Source of the DNA: Nitrosospira lacus
GTDB taxonomy: Bacteria; Pseudomonadota; Gammaproteobacteria; Burkholderiales; Nitrosomonadaceae
Assembly (NCBI RefSeq): GCF_000355765.4
Contig: NZ_CP021106.3
Location: 310,001-374,000 of the forward strand
Length of the DNA: 64,000 nt
Reading direction: 5' to 3'
The notes below the pieces were generated by a model. It searched no databases and had not been told where the DNA came from. It saw nothing but the letters and a program-made list of their open reading frames with translations. Shown here piece after piece: positions 39,827 to 49,147 of the stretch. Every line of letters begins with the position of its first letter. Within the stretch, counting starts at the first letter, position 1. The translations under genes and the position numbers were made by a program.

Positions 39827-41242
39827 TCAATACGCGGCGCGATCCCTGAAGACCACCATGATGGTTTTGAGGATGATGTGCAGGTCAAGCCGCAGCGACC
39901 AGTTGCGCAGGTAGTCGAGATCGTGGTCGATGCGCGCCTGCATCTTGTCGAGCGTCCGTGTTTCGCCGCGGTAACCGTTGACCTGGGCCCAGCCGGTGAT
40001 TCCGGGCTTGACCTTGTGGCGGATCATGTAGCCCTTGATCAGGTTGCGGTAGATCTCATTGTGCGCCACGGCGTGCGGGCGGGGCCCGACGATGCTCATG
40101 CGCCCCTGCAGGACGTTGACGAACTGCGGCAATTCGTCCAGGGAGCTCTTGCGCAGAAAAGCGCCGATGCGCGTGATGCGGCTATCTCCCTTTTGCGCCT
40201 GGCGGATCGATTCGCCATCTTCGCACACCCGCATCGAGCGGAATTTGTAGACCAGGATTTCCTCTCCATCGAGGCCGTAGCGGCGCTGCTTGAAAATGAC
40301 GGGGCCGGGGGAATCCAGCTTGATGGCCAGGGCGATGATCAGCAGAAGCGGCGAGATCAGCGCCAGGATGAGCAGGGAGAGAACGATATCGCTGGCGCGC
40401 TTGATGATTCCGTTGGAACCGGTGAAAGGCGATTCGCACACGGAGATGACCGGGGTGCCGCAAACGGTGCCGCTGCGGCCCTGGATAAGATCGGTGATGA
40501 ACATGTCGGGCACGAAGTAGATGGAGGCCGTGGTGTCTTTCAGTTCGTCGAGCACATGGAGGATGCGCGGCTGCGAGGCCATCGGCAGCGACAGGTAGAT
40601 GTACTGGATGCGGTTTTCCTTGACGAAGCCGGGAAGCTCGCGCAGCCTGCCGAGCAACTGGCTGTTTGCGGCCTGGTTGAGCCGGTTCGGGCTGCGGTCA
40701 TCGAAGAAACCGGACAGCTCGATTTTTGAGTAGCGCGTCTCGTGAATGCGGCCGGCCAGCGCGGCGCCTTGATCATTCATGCCGACGATGATGGCGCGCT
40801 GCGGCGGCCCTTGCAGCATCAGCAGGTAAGGGGCGGTGGCGCGCAGCGCCAGATGAGCGCCGATCTGGCTCAGCGGCGCCACCCAGAGCCATGTGATCAG
40901 CGCCTCGCTGGAGAATTCGTTCATATAGCCGGTGGCAACGCCCAGAAGAAGCAACAGCAAAACCACCCAGAACCAGCTGTACAGAACGTCGAAGACCAAT
41001 CTTTTAATTGAAAATTGCAGGCGCGAAGTGCCGGGGAAGGTGATCGAAAACACGATTACCGCGAGAATCAGGTAGGGAGGCGGCAATCCCCCTTCAATGC
41101 GGGTGCTCACCAGCCAGAGCGAAAGTATCAATGCCGCAGGGTCGAGAATGGACTCGACAGCGCTCAGCATGTTGTTGCCAAGCGGCCCTTTGCTATGGGT
41201 GGAAACCGTGGAAGCAGAGAATACCGGATTGGCTTCAGCCAT
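39827..41242 (-). CDS. epsB: EpsB, undecaprenyl-phosphate sugar phosphotransferase
   Basis: 471 residues, the WcaJ/PssY architecture. Four or five N-terminal helices (about 30-130) and a Rossmann-like domain (AIIVGMNDQGAALAGRIHE) are followed by another helix (SLLILALISPLLLIIALAIK). The catalytic domain then has DSPGPVIFKQRRYG, VYKFRSMRVCEDGE, SLDELPQFVNVLQGRMSIVGPRPHA and VKPGITGWAQVNGYRGET. It loads the first sugar-phosphate onto undecaprenyl phosphate. It overlaps the epsA stop by 8 bases. GC content is clearly above both neighbours: 44 of 60 at line 40801 and 39 of 60 at 40081, against 20 of 60 in epsL at 39361. Confidence 0.94.
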   Translation of the reverse strand: MAEANPVFSASTVSTHSKGPLGNNMLSAVESILDPAALILSLWLVSTRIEGGLPPPYLILAVIVFSITFPGTSRLQFSIKRLVFDVLYSWFWVVLLLLLLGVATGYMNEFSSEALITWLWVAPLSQIGAHLALRATAPYLLMLQGPPQRAIIVGMNDQGAALAGRIHETRYSKIELSGFFDDRSPNRLNQAANSQLLGRLRELPGFVKENRIQYIYLSLPMASQPRILHVLDELKDTTASIYFVPDMFITDLIQGRSGTVCGTPVISVCESPFTGSNGIIKRASDIVLSLLILALISPLLLIIALAIKLDSPGPVIFKQRRYGLDGEEILVYKFRSMRVCEDGESIRQAQKGDSRITRIGAFLRKSSLDELPQFVNVLQGRMSIVGPRPHAVAHNEIYRNLIKGYMIRHKVKPGITGWAQVNGYRGETRTLDKMQARIDHDLDYLRNWSLRLDLHIILKTIMVVFRDRAAY

Positions 41243-42020
41243 GGCTGAGACTGCGTTCTATCTTCGATACGGCCTGCATCCGGTTATAAACGTCAAGTTT
41301 CTTGAAGATGTGCTGCAAATGGTTTTTTACGGTGAAGGCGCTGATGGACAGGATACTGCCGATCTCGGCATTGGTTTTGCCCATCTTTACCCAGTTCATG
41401 ATTTCGCTTTCACGCTCGCTTAGTCCGTAGTCTTCACTTTCCGGAGAATCCGCCAGAAGTACCCCGGCGCAAGGGGGGTGCGCCAGGGGTGCCACGCGGC
41501 GTAATGCCGTGTCCAGATAAGGCAGCAGGATTTCCATTGCACTAAGCGTGGAGCTATCGAATTTGTCTTGCGAGCTGAAAATCACGTAAAGACAATCATG
41601 ACGTCCGCGTTTGTCGCTGATGCCATGCAGCACCGAGGAATGCATGCCCTGCAAGGCTTTGCCAAAAGAGGATGGCAGGCCGCCCTCTTCATACAAAGCA
41701 TTAGGTCGAACGCTCGATGCGCAGGCCATTCTCCCCAGTTCATCCCACCGATTATAGAGTTTCCGCAGCAACGGTGATAGATCTTCCGATTCCAAGTGTG
41801 CGGTTCTAATCCCAGGTAGCGCGGAAACGATATCGTGCCGGATAAAATTTGAGCCAAAATCGCCCCAGGCGGCAAGCATGATCTCATGAGGCAGATAATG
41901 CTGAACTTCTCCCTGTAACCATCTGAACAGGTCAAGGTGTCCGCGCACGGTGATCCCTTCCTGGATAATACGGGCGTAACGCTGAAGATGATCAGAAGAA
42001 AGTGAAGAGAAGAAACTCAT
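41235..42020 (-). CDS. epsA: EpsA, LuxR-type regulator of the XrtB/EPS locus
   Basis: 261 residues. The N-terminal sensor domain of about 190 residues is unassigned but conserved in EpsA of XrtB loci. The C-terminal LuxR helix-turn-helix reads LSERESEIMNWVKMGKTNAEIGSILSISAFTVKNHLQHIFKKLDV (about 202-246). It is the first gene of the array and probably its activator. No receiver-domain Asp or acyl-homoserine-lactone pocket motif is evident. No obvious Shine-Dalgarno precedes ATG 42020. Confidence 0.9.
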   Translation of the reverse strand: MSFFSSLSSDHLQRYARIIQEGITVRGHLDLFRWLQGEVQHYLPHEIMLAAWGDFGSNFIRHDIVSALPGIRTAHLESEDLSPLLRKLYNRWDELGRMACASSVRPNALYEEGGLPSSFGKALQGMHSSVLHGISDKRGRHDCLYVIFSSQDKFDSSTLSAMEILLPYLDTALRRVAPLAHPPCAGVLLADSPESEDYGLSERESEIMNWVKMGKTNAEIGSILSISAFTVKNHLQHIFKKLDVYNRMQAVSKIERSLSHG

Positions 42021-42964
42021 AATCGTGATGTTTGGTCAGCTGCTTGGTTTAAGAAGTTGGGCAGATTGATTCTTCGACGCAAAAGCCGGTATTCCACTGG
42101 TTCATGTACCTGACTCAAAGTATGAGAAAGCCATGGCGCCGAAGGAATGTTGCACCATCACTACTGCGTGACAACAACTACCTTATTCAGCGGATCGTCA
42201 TCGCTGCCGAAGAAACCTTCTGTTCTTGATAAAAATTCTCCAGGCTGCGCGGACGGCGGGCTTCGAACCCATTTTGCACGGTAACACCAGGAAACCATAT
42301 TTAATATTTCCCCGTTGGAGTGTCCGTGCGATAACCCACATAACGTGGGATAGCGAGGAAGAATCCTGTCTTGACAAGATAAAGCACGATTCATGCCATG
42401 TTTTTTAACATTAAAAATCAATTAATTATCAAATGATACCAGGGCCATGTTGTCGTCAAACAAGGTAGATTTCTGGCCACCACATAATAACTATCTGTTT
42501 ATAATGGAATTTTATTGTCGCTAAAGAGCGACAAATAAATTTATTCGGGAAATGCCACCAATGGGTTGGCATTTCCCAGGATTGCGACGTGGTAACAGTC
42601 TCTTATGTAGCAGGGTTACCCGCCTCAACGGCATGCGATGGAAGCGGATTGAAGAAAAGCAAGGTTGCTTAGCGAAATGAATTACCTATTTACCAGCACA
42701 TTGCCAACGAATTCAAGTCAAGGCTTAATATATGCTGAACAAGTATCTGATGCTTGGAAGCATCTTCAGAGAAACCACTTAAGCGCACCTATGGAATAAA
42801 TAGCCCGATAATCGGTATCAGTCCATCGGAAGATAGGGCTAATGGGTTACCATGCATCCGTCTCTGGGTTAGAGGGGGTGAATGGGGGCTACACCTGTGT
42901 ATTTACAATAGTAAAGCTGGGGGTTTTTGGTGTCCAGGGGAAATTGTGCAGACGTCTGCAATAC
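42021..42964. other. Gene-poor region upstream of epsA
   Basis: About 940 bases with no supported gene; small open frames have no start signal or recognisable content. It must hold the epsA promoter. Its centre has two adjacent hairpins: a 6-bp GTCGCT/AGCGAC stem extended by TTTATT/AAATAAA (42511-42539), and a perfect 11-bp stem GGGAAATGCCA/TGGCATTTCCC (42547-42577). Confidence 0.5.
42511..42577. repeat. Two adjacent inverted repeats
   Basis: First repeat: 42511-42539, stem core GTCGCT-AAAG-AGCGAC with AT arms. Second: GGGAAATGCCA (42547-42557), 9-base loop, TGGCATTTCCC (42567-42577), perfect over 11 bp. Neither is followed by a T-run on either strand, so a simple terminator is unlikely. Confidence 0.7.
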
Positions 42965-43316
42965 CTAGGACTTTTGAAACTCGCACTCAGACCATGTAGC
43001 AAGCTCGTCAACGATCAGCGAAAATTGCTTCAATTGCTCAGTATCCAGCAGCGAGGCCTTTAGGGGATGTGGGTTTTCATTAGGCTCATATACAAGGGTC
43101 GATACATCCATGTGTTGGTCAAGCTCATGGGAGTAAGTTTTGAATATGGTCTTCTGGTATTACCTCACGATCAAGTCCGGTTAAGCCGTCGCGACAGAAC
43201 ACGAACGCTGTGGTGATTGATTGAACGTCGTCCGAAGCGTGTGGCAGCATAAGAGCGCGCCTAGCGTCTCTAAAGCTATTAGCCTGGTGCTCATATTTCA
43301 AATGGCTCTCTCTCAT
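42965..43316 (-). pseudogene. Frameshifted hypothetical gene
   Basis: On the minus strand an ATG frame runs from 43316 (MRESHLKYEHQANSFRDARR...) and stops at 43125. The adjacent frame then stays open to TAG 42965-42967 for about 57 codons (…YSHELDQHMDVSTLVYEPN…TWSECEFQKS). The second part has protein-like composition and continues the first if a single base is lost or gained near 43131-43150. The product would be about 118 residues. I do not recognise the family. It could be a decayed gene, a sequencing error or a programmed shift; the junction has no obvious slippery heptamer. Confidence 0.4.
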
Positions 43317-43357
43317 AACAACGGGTTACAAACCGGTTACATTTTATAAATAGGGTT

Positions 43358-43389
43358 ATAAAAAAAGACCTGCATTTCTGCAAGTCTTT
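43358..43389 (-). terminator. Rho-independent terminator of the tRNA operon
   Basis: Downstream of tRNA-His on the minus strand, AAAGACTTGCA (43389-43379), a GAAA loop and TGCAGGTCTTT (43374-43364) form an 11-pair stem with one T-G wobble, followed by a T-run to 43358. A T-run also follows on the plus strand, so it may work both ways. Confidence 0.85.
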
Positions 43390-43396
43390 GTTTTTA

Positions 43397-43472
43397 TGGG
43401 GTGGCTGATGGGGATCGAACCCACGACAACCGGAATCACAATCCGGGACTCTACCACTGAGCTACAGCCACC
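43397..43472 (-). tRNA. tRNA-His (GTG)
   Basis: A 76-nt cloverleaf starting GGTGGCTGTAGCTCAG, with anticodon loop TTGTGAT (GTG), T arm GTGGG-TTCGATC-CCCAT and an encoded CCA. It is the third and last gene of the Pro-Arg-His operon. Confidence 0.97.
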
Positions 43473-43523
43473 ATCCGAAAATAACCGCATAGCCTGGAAT
43501 ACCATGAGCTAGAAGATAGCTTA

Positions 43524-43600
43524 TGGCGTGCCCGACAGGAATCGAACCTGTAACCCCCAGCTTAGAAGGCTGGTGCTCTATCCGGTTGAGCTACGGGCAC
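43524..43600 (-). tRNA. tRNA-Arg (TCT)
   Basis: A 77-nt cloverleaf: acceptor GTGCCCG/CGGGCAC, anticodon loop CTTCTAA (TCT), T arm ACAGG-TTCGATT-CCTGT, discriminator G and encoded CCA. It is the middle gene of the three-tRNA operon. Confidence 0.97.
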
Positions 43601-43636
43601 CACTCAAATCGGATTTCGCCCCACATTAGCATGAAT

Positions 43637-43713
43637 TGGTCGGGGTGGAGAGATTTGAACTCCCGACATCCTGGTCCCAAACCAGGCGCGCTACCAGGCT
43701 ACGCTACACCCCG
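43637..43713 (-). tRNA. tRNA-Pro (TGG)
   Basis: A 77-nt cloverleaf: acceptor CGGGGTG/CACCCCG, anticodon loop TTTGGGA (TGG), T arm TCGGGAG-TTCAAAT-CTCTC type, encoded CCA. It is the first gene of the operon, directly after a strong promoter. Confidence 0.97.
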
Positions 43714-43724
43714 GAAAGGGCGTT

Positions 43725-43753
43725 ACTATACCTTTCCATCCATGAAAGGTCAA
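43725..43753 (-). promoter_or_regulatory. Sigma-70 promoter of the tRNA Pro-Arg-His operon
   Basis: On the minus strand TTGACC (43753-43748), a 17-base spacer and TATAGT (43730-43725), placing the start about 5 bases before tRNA-Pro. Both boxes differ from consensus by one base. Confidence 0.8.
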
Positions 43754-43863
43754 TTTATGGCCTTCTTCCACCAGAATTATCGTGGACCCGGAACCGCGCC
43801 TGAACATATGGCTCCCTGATGATATGCAAATGTTGACCTTGAGGGCCTGCCGGGCGCTGCTTC

Positions 43864-44664
43864 TCAGTTCTTCATTTTATTCCGTTCGATCAGCGCATAA
43901 GCCGAATGATTGTGGATGGATTCAAAGTTTTCTGATTCCACCACGTAGGCATCTATGCGCGCATCTCGATCCAGGACCACAGCTACGTCGCGAACGGCAT
44001 CCTCGACAAATTTGGGATTGTCGTAGGCCTTTTCGGTAACGTATTTCTCGTCCGTACGCTTAAGTACTCCGTACAGCTCGCATGACGCCTGGCCTTCGGC
44101 GATTTTTATCAGCTCCTCGATCCAGACAAAACTGTTGATGCAAATCGAGATCGACATATGGGAGCGCTGGTTGTGAGCTCCGTAAGCGGAAATTTCCTTG
44201 GAACATGGGCATAGGCTGGTCACCGGTACAATGACCTTCATGGTGAACTTGTAGCTTCCTTCACTGATTTCACCGATAAAGGTCACCTCATAATCCAACA
44301 GGCTTGTTATTCTGGAAACCGGCGCCGCTTTGTTGATGAAATAAGGAAAGGTCATTTCGATACCGCCGGATTCGCTTTCGAGCTTCTCTACCATGGCTCG
44401 CAAAATATTTTCAAACGACTCGACGGAAATTTCCCGCTCGTGGCTGTTGAGTATCTCCACAAAGCGCGACATATGCGCGCCTTTCATATTATGAGGCAAA
44501 TTTACATACATATTGAATAGGGCCACGGTATGCTGTTTGCTGCCATCCTTGTCTTTAATCGTCACCGGATGACGGACGGCCTTGATACCTGCCCTATTGA
44601 TTGCGATACGCCGGGTATCCAAGACGCCTTGGACATCCGCAATAAGAAAATTCATGTCGTTCAT
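43864..44664 (-). CDS. folE2: GTP cyclohydrolase FolE2 (type IB)
   Basis: 266 residues. The type IB markers are present: the metal and active-site Cys in [21 protein letters not shown] with its following His, the early HPVTIKDK and [19 protein letters not shown], and the C-terminal [13 protein letters not shown]. It makes 7,8-dihydroneopterin triphosphate from GTP for folate synthesis. FolE2 tolerates various metals and is often used when zinc is scarce. It is last in the xseB-ispA-dxs-folE2 run, 66 bases after dxs. Confidence 0.94.
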   Translation of the reverse strand: MNDMNFLIADVQGVLDTRRIAINRAGIKAVRHPVTIKDKDGSKQHTVALFNMYVNLPHNMKGAHMSRFVEILNSHEREISVESFENILRAMVEKLESESGGIEMTFPYFINKAAPVSRITSLLDYEVTFIGEISEGSYKFTMKVIVPVTSLCPCSKEISAYGAHNQRSHMSISICINSFVWIEELIKIAEGQASCELYGVLKRTDEKYVTEKAYDNPKFVEDAVRDVAVVLDRDARIDAYVVESENFESIHNHSAYALIERNKMKN

Positions 44665-44730
44665 GATACCTGCCTTCCAAAAAGGGACGCCTGCGGATCA
44701 GGTAAAATGGTTGAAACGGTGGAGTTTTAA

Positions 44731-46575
44731 CTACCCGGGAAGTCTTGATCTGACCGATCTGACGATTCCTGTCTTATCCAGCCCGCAGTCCGCCAGCATT
44801 TGCGAAGGATCGCCCTGGTCTATAAAAATATCCGGCAATCCCAATTGCAGCACCGGACCGGCAAAACCCCTGCTTTCAAGGGATTCCAGGACCGCGCTAC
44901 CCGCGCCGCCCATCACGGTATTCTCTTCAACCGTCACCAATAGTTCGTGACTCGTTGCCAGAGAGGCAATCAGGTCTTCATCCAATGGCTTGACAAAACG
45001 CATGTTGACAACGGTCGCGTTTAATTCTTCCGCTGCTTCCAGACAGGGTTTGAGCATGCTGCCAAAAGCCAGAAGTGCGATTTTCTCCCCGTTGCGGCGA
45101 ATCTCGCCACGTCCCACAGGGAGTACCTGCATATGTTTTTGCGGCGCTATGCCGGTTCCCACGCCACGTGGATATCGTACTGCGGTGGGCGTATCCATTT
45201 GAAAGGCGGTATAGAGCATCTGACGGCACTCGTTCTCGTCGGACGGGGTCATCACGGTAATATTCGGGATACATCGCAAATAGGTTAAATCAAAACTGCC
45301 GGCATGAGTGGGACCATCCGCACCTACCAATCCGGCGCGGTCTATGGCAAACACTACCGGCAGGTTCTGGATCGCGACGTCGTGAATCAACTGGTCGTAG
45401 GCTCGTTGCAGAAACGTTGAATAAATGGCCACTACCGGTTTCATGCCGTCACAGGCCAAGCCCGCCGCGAAAGTGACCGCGTGCTGCTCGGCGATACCGA
45501 CATCAAAATAACGATCGGGATATTCCTCGGAAAATCTCACCAGCCCCGAGCCTTCACGCATCGCCGGTGTGATTCCGATCAGGCGCTCATCCAGTGCCGC
45601 CATGTCGCACAGCCACTCCCCGAAAATCTGGTAATAGGCAGGCTTGCCGGCAGCCTTGGGAAGGATACCTGCCTCTGGATTAAACTTGGCTACACCATGG
45701 TAGAGAATCGGATCATCCTCCGCCGCCTTATAACCGGCGCCTTTGCGCGTTACTATATGCAGGAACTGGGGGCCGTTGAGATGTTTTATGTTATTGAGCG
45801 TGGTCACCAATATGTCAAGATCATGACCGTCGATGGGACCGATATAATTGAAACCGAATTCTTCAAATAACGTGCTTGGCGTTACCATCCCCTTTACGTG
45901 CTCTTCCGCGCGTTTGGCCAGCTCCAGCATCGGTGGCACCACACCCAGCATTTTCTCGCCAGCACGCCGGGCCGTCGCATAGAATTGTCCCGACATGAGC
46001 CTGGCCAGGTAATTGTTAAGCGCCCCTACCGGGCGCGATATCGACATGTCATTGTCGTTGAGTATCACCAGCAAATTAGTGTTCATGGCGCCTGCGTTGT
46101 TCAATGCCTCGAACGCCATGCCAGCGCTCATCGCACCATCGCCGATAACCGCTACTACGCGCCGGTCCTTTCCTTCCCTTTGCGCCGCTACCGCCATACC
46201 GAGCGCGGCGCTGATGGATGTACTGGAGTGCGCCGTACCGAATGCGTCGTACTCACTTTCATCACGTCGCGGGAATCCTGCAACGCCGCCTTGCATGCGC
46301 AATTTGCTCATGCCTTCACGACGGCCGGTAAGAATCTTGTGAGCGTAGGTCTGGTGACCAACATCCCATACCAAACGGTCATGAGGCGTATTGAAAACAT
46401 AATGCAATGCAATGGTCAACTCGACTGTGCCGAGATTCGACGACAGATGTCCTCCTGTTTTAGCTACTGATTCAACAAGGAACTGGCGCAATTCGTCCGC
46501 GAGCTGCGGCAGCAGCTTGCGTTCCAGCCTTCGCAACTTGGAAGGGATATTAATGGTGTCAAGCAGTGGATACAT
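44731..46575 (-). CDS. dxs: 1-deoxy-D-xylulose-5-phosphate synthase
   Basis: 614 residues, the usual length. The thiamine diphosphate site is in [20 protein letters not shown] and [19 protein letters not shown]; the transketolase-like second domain holds [17 protein letters not shown]. It condenses pyruvate and glyceraldehyde-3-phosphate at the start of the MEP isoprenoid pathway. It follows ispA by 46 bases, a common isoprenoid pairing. Confidence 0.97.
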   Translation of the reverse strand: MYPLLDTINIPSKLRRLERKLLPQLADELRQFLVESVAKTGGHLSSNLGTVELTIALHYVFNTPHDRLVWDVGHQTYAHKILTGRREGMSKLRMQGGVAGFPRRDESEYDAFGTAHSSTSISAALGMAVAAQREGKDRRVVAVIGDGAMSAGMAFEALNNAGAMNTNLLVILNDNDMSISRPVGALNNYLARLMSGQFYATARRAGEKMLGVVPPMLELAKRAEEHVKGMVTPSTLFEEFGFNYIGPIDGHDLDILVTTLNNIKHLNGPQFLHIVTRKGAGYKAAEDDPILYHGVAKFNPEAGILPKAAGKPAYYQIFGEWLCDMAALDERLIGITPAMREGSGLVRFSEEYPDRYFDVGIAEQHAVTFAAGLACDGMKPVVAIYSTFLQRAYDQLIHDVAIQNLPVVFAIDRAGLVGADGPTHAGSFDLTYLRCIPNITVMTPSDENECRQMLYTAFQMDTPTAVRYPRGVGTGIAPQKHMQVLPVGRGEIRRNGEKIALLAFGSMLKPCLEAAEELNATVVNMRFVKPLDEDLIASLATSHELLVTVEENTVMGGAGSAVLESLESRGFAGPVLQLGLPDIFIDQGDPSQMLADCGLDKTGIVRSVRSRLPG

Positions 46576-46621
46576 TTAAACCCTGAAAAATGTTGTATTC
46601 TTTATTGTGGCAAACATCAGC

Positions 46622-47515
46622 TCAAAACTCCCGATGAATGATGAAATCGGTTAGTTGCCGTAACCGTCCCGCTGTTGCGCCAAAAATCTCCAGTGCCTGA
46701 TAGGCGTCGCGCCGCAACTCCTCGGCCAGCTCACGCGCCTGGCTGCTTCCGAGGATACTTACGTAGGTGGGCTTGTTGTTTTCGGCATCCTTGCCCGCGG
46801 TTTTACCCAAGGTCGCCGTGCTAGCTTCAGCATCAAGCACGTCGTCGACGACCTGGAACGCAAGACCGATACATTTGGCGAAATGATCAAGACTTGTCAG
46901 TTGATTCTCATTCAGACTGGTGCCGCAATAGGCGCCGAGCATTACCGCAGCGCGTATAAGCGCCCCGGTTTTATGAATATGCATAAATTCCAGCTCCGGC
47001 AGACTCAATGTCTTGCCAACGCTGGCGAGATCAACCGCCTGTCCGCCCGCCATGCCCCGCGAGCCCGCTGCTTGTGCCAGCTGCCTGATCATTTCCAGCT
47101 GCATTTGGGGGCTATCCGTCAAGCGATATTCAGCCAGCAATTGGAAGGCCAGGCTTTGCAAGCTGTCGCCCGCCAGCAACGCGGTGGCCTGATCGTATTC
47201 TACATGGCAAGTAGGTTTACCCCGCCGCAGCACATCGTCATCCATGCACGGCAGATCGTCATGCACCAGGGAATAAGCATGGATCAACTCCACCGCCGCC
47301 GCCGCAATCGTTACACGCTCTTCGTCCGCGTTGTTCAGCTCTCCCGCCGCGAACGCAAGCAGCGGACGTACTCGCTTCCCGCCACCCAGAACGGTATAGC
47401 GCATGGCGTCATGCAGACGCTCTGGAGGAACATCTGCGGCGGGAAGTAAGGTCTGCAGGGAAGTTTCTATGCGTACCTGGCGGCTCCTCGCCCAATCCTG
47501 GAAATCAGCGATCAT
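46622..47515 (-). CDS. ispA: Farnesyl diphosphate synthase
   Basis: 297 residues. Both aspartate-rich motifs are present: HDDLPCMDDDVLRRG and FQVVDDVLD. The FARM context (LVHDD) fits a short-chain trans-prenyltransferase. It makes FPP for quinones, undecaprenyl phosphate and hopanoids. It overlaps xseB by 11 bases; the xseB-ispA-dxs order is widespread in proteobacteria. Confidence 0.96.
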   Translation of the reverse strand: MIADFQDWARSRQVRIETSLQTLLPAADVPPERLHDAMRYTVLGGGKRVRPLLAFAAGELNNADEERVTIAAAAVELIHAYSLVHDDLPCMDDDVLRRGKPTCHVEYDQATALLAGDSLQSLAFQLLAEYRLTDSPQMQLEMIRQLAQAAGSRGMAGGQAVDLASVGKTLSLPELEFMHIHKTGALIRAAVMLGAYCGTSLNENQLTSLDHFAKCIGLAFQVVDDVLDAEASTATLGKTAGKDAENNKPTYVSILGSSQARELAEELRRDAYQALEIFGATAGRLRQLTDFIIHREF

Positions 47516-47759
47516 CGATACCGGGCGGGGAGAAATTTTTCAGCGTATCAGCCTCAAGGAGACGCACCTGTTGTTGCGCATCGCGCAGCTTGGACTGACA
47601 ATATTGCAGCAGCTCTGCGCCCCGCTTATGGGCTGAGAGCGAAGCTTCGAGCGGCATTTGTCCTGCCTCCATTTCGACCACGATACTTTCCAATTCCGTC
47701 AATGCCACTTCAAAACTTTCTGGCCGCGAAAATTTGACGGGTTTAGCAGGCTTTGTCAT
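47505..47759 (-). CDS. xseB: Exodeoxyribonuclease VII small subunit
   Basis: 84 residues. The family pattern FEVALTELESIVVEMEAGQMPLEASLSAHKRGAELLQYCQSKL is complete. It partners the XseA large subunit, which degrades single-stranded DNA. ATG 47759 is used; the in-frame codon at 47768 is GTG. First gene of the isoprenoid run. Confidence 0.93.
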   Translation of the reverse strand: MTKPAKPVKFSRPESFEVALTELESIVVEMEAGQMPLEASLSAHKRGAELLQYCQSKLRDAQQQVRLLEADTLKNFSPPGIDDR

Positions 47760-48002
47760 GATAAGCACAGTGTCACAGAATAGATGCGTCCGGGAATTTG
47801 CAAAAATAACGCAATAAGCAGGGTCAGGTCAATTAAATACATGAAACTTTCTTCAGCAGCGTCTTTTAGTCGAGATTATAGGCGTTTTAGAAAAGATATC
47901 ACGCTCTTCCGGCTTGACTAGTTGCGTTTCTTCAGCAAATGCCGGGTTTTTTTGCATGGCAATCGTCTTTTTTGAATCCCCTTGAGAAGGAAAGTACCTG
48001 AT

Positions 48003-49106
48003 ATGTCCAATCTTGTTGATGTTTCCCAACTGGCGCAAGCAACCACCCCGCTGCCCACCGACTGGTATCTCGACCCTCGTATCCTTGATTTGGAAAAACG
48101 CCTTCTATTCGATCAGGGGGCAGGCTACGTGGGCCACGAAATTATGCTGCCGAACGTCGGGGACTACTATGTGCTGGAGTGGATGAATAGCGCCAAGGTG
48201 CTGGTACGGAACAAGGATGGCATTGAATTATTGTCAAATGTATGTCGCCATCGACAATCACTTTTACTCAGGGGACGCGGCAATACCCGGAATATTGTTT
48301 GTCCCGTGCATCGCTGGACTTATGATATGAATGGCACGCTGCTGGGAGCCCCCCAATTTTCCGAGAATCCTTGCCTCAACCTGGACACGACATCCTTACA
48401 GAGTTGGAATGGCCTGCTATTCGCGGGCAAACGGGATGTAACACGCGACATGGCTCATCTGGGCGTCCTGAAGAATTTCGATTTTTCCGGCCATGTACTG
48501 GAGCGAGTGCTGATCGAGGAATATGCCTGCAATTGGAAGACTTTTATCGAGGTGTATCTGGAAGACTATCACGTCGAATCATATCACCCGGGCTTGAGCA
48601 ACTTCGTAAACACCGCTGAATTGAAATGGGAGTTCGGCGAGTGGTACAACGTGCAGACGGTCGGGATAAATCATGGACTCACCCGCGCCGGCACGCCGGT
48701 TTACGCCAGATGGCATGAACAATTGTTGCTCCAGACCAAGGGGAGGACACCGGCCTACGGAGCAATCTGGATGCTCTACTATCCTAATATCATGCTGGAA
48801 TGGTATCCTCATGTATTGGTTATCAGCACGTTGTTGCCGACTGGGACCGAGCGTTGCACAAACGTGATCGAATTCTATTATCCCGAGGATATTGCCTTGT
48901 TCGAACGCGAGTTTATTGAAGCCGAGCAAGCTGCCTACCACGAAACCGCCGTTGAGGATGATGAAATTTGCAAACTGTTAACCGCCGGCCGCCGCGCACT
49001 ATATGAGCAGGGTACGAATGAAATCGGGCCCTATCAATCGCCCATGGAAGATGGCATGGCGCACTTTCATGAATTTCTGCGCCGGGAAATTGGATCACAC
49101 ATTTAA
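48003..49106 (+). CDS. Rieske non-haem iron oxygenase, alpha subunit-like
   Basis: 367 residues. The Rieske [2Fe-2S] ligands are Cys81-x-His83 and Cys100-x2-His103. The catalytic domain carries the mononuclear iron motif EDYHVESYHPG with His190 and His195; the third ligand, an Asp, should lie near the C-terminus. Such enzymes hydroxylate or demethylate small molecules using electrons from a separate reductase. No ferredoxin or reductase is adjacent and the substrate is unknown. ATG 48003 follows AGAAGGAAAG; an upstream TTG at 47982 is less likely. Confidence 0.88.
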   Translation: MSNLVDVSQLAQATTPLPTDWYLDPRILDLEKRLLFDQGAGYVGHEIMLPNVGDYYVLEWMNSAKVLVRNKDGIELLSNVCRHRQSLLLRGRGNTRNIVCPVHRWTYDMNGTLLGAPQFSENPCLNLDTTSLQSWNGLLFAGKRDVTRDMAHLGVLKNFDFSGHVLERVLIEEYACNWKTFIEVYLEDYHVESYHPGLSNFVNTAELKWEFGEWYNVQTVGINHGLTRAGTPVYARWHEQLLLQTKGRTPAYGAIWMLYYPNIMLEWYPHVLVISTLLPTGTERCTNVIEFYYPEDIALFEREFIEAEQAAYHETAVEDDEICKLLTAGRRALYEQGTNEIGPYQSPMEDGMAHFHEFLRREIGSHI

Positions 49107-49147
49107 TTCCGGCTTATTGAATTTATTTATCATAAGTGACTTGACCC

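Noticed and set aside
39878-40729. Long plus-strand frame opposite epsB
   Set aside because: Explained by the high GC and codon bias of epsB on the other strand; composition is low in hydrophobic cores and no motif is visible.
42235-42285. tRNA-like T-arm (GGGTTCGAAGCCC) on the minus strand
   Set aside because: Only the T-loop and a short stem fit; no D arm, anticodon arm or matching acceptor strand could be found upstream.
42161-42421. Minus-strand frame of 86 codons upstream of epsA
   Set aside because: No ribosome site, unusual composition, and it ends in the epsA promoter region without any family resemblance.
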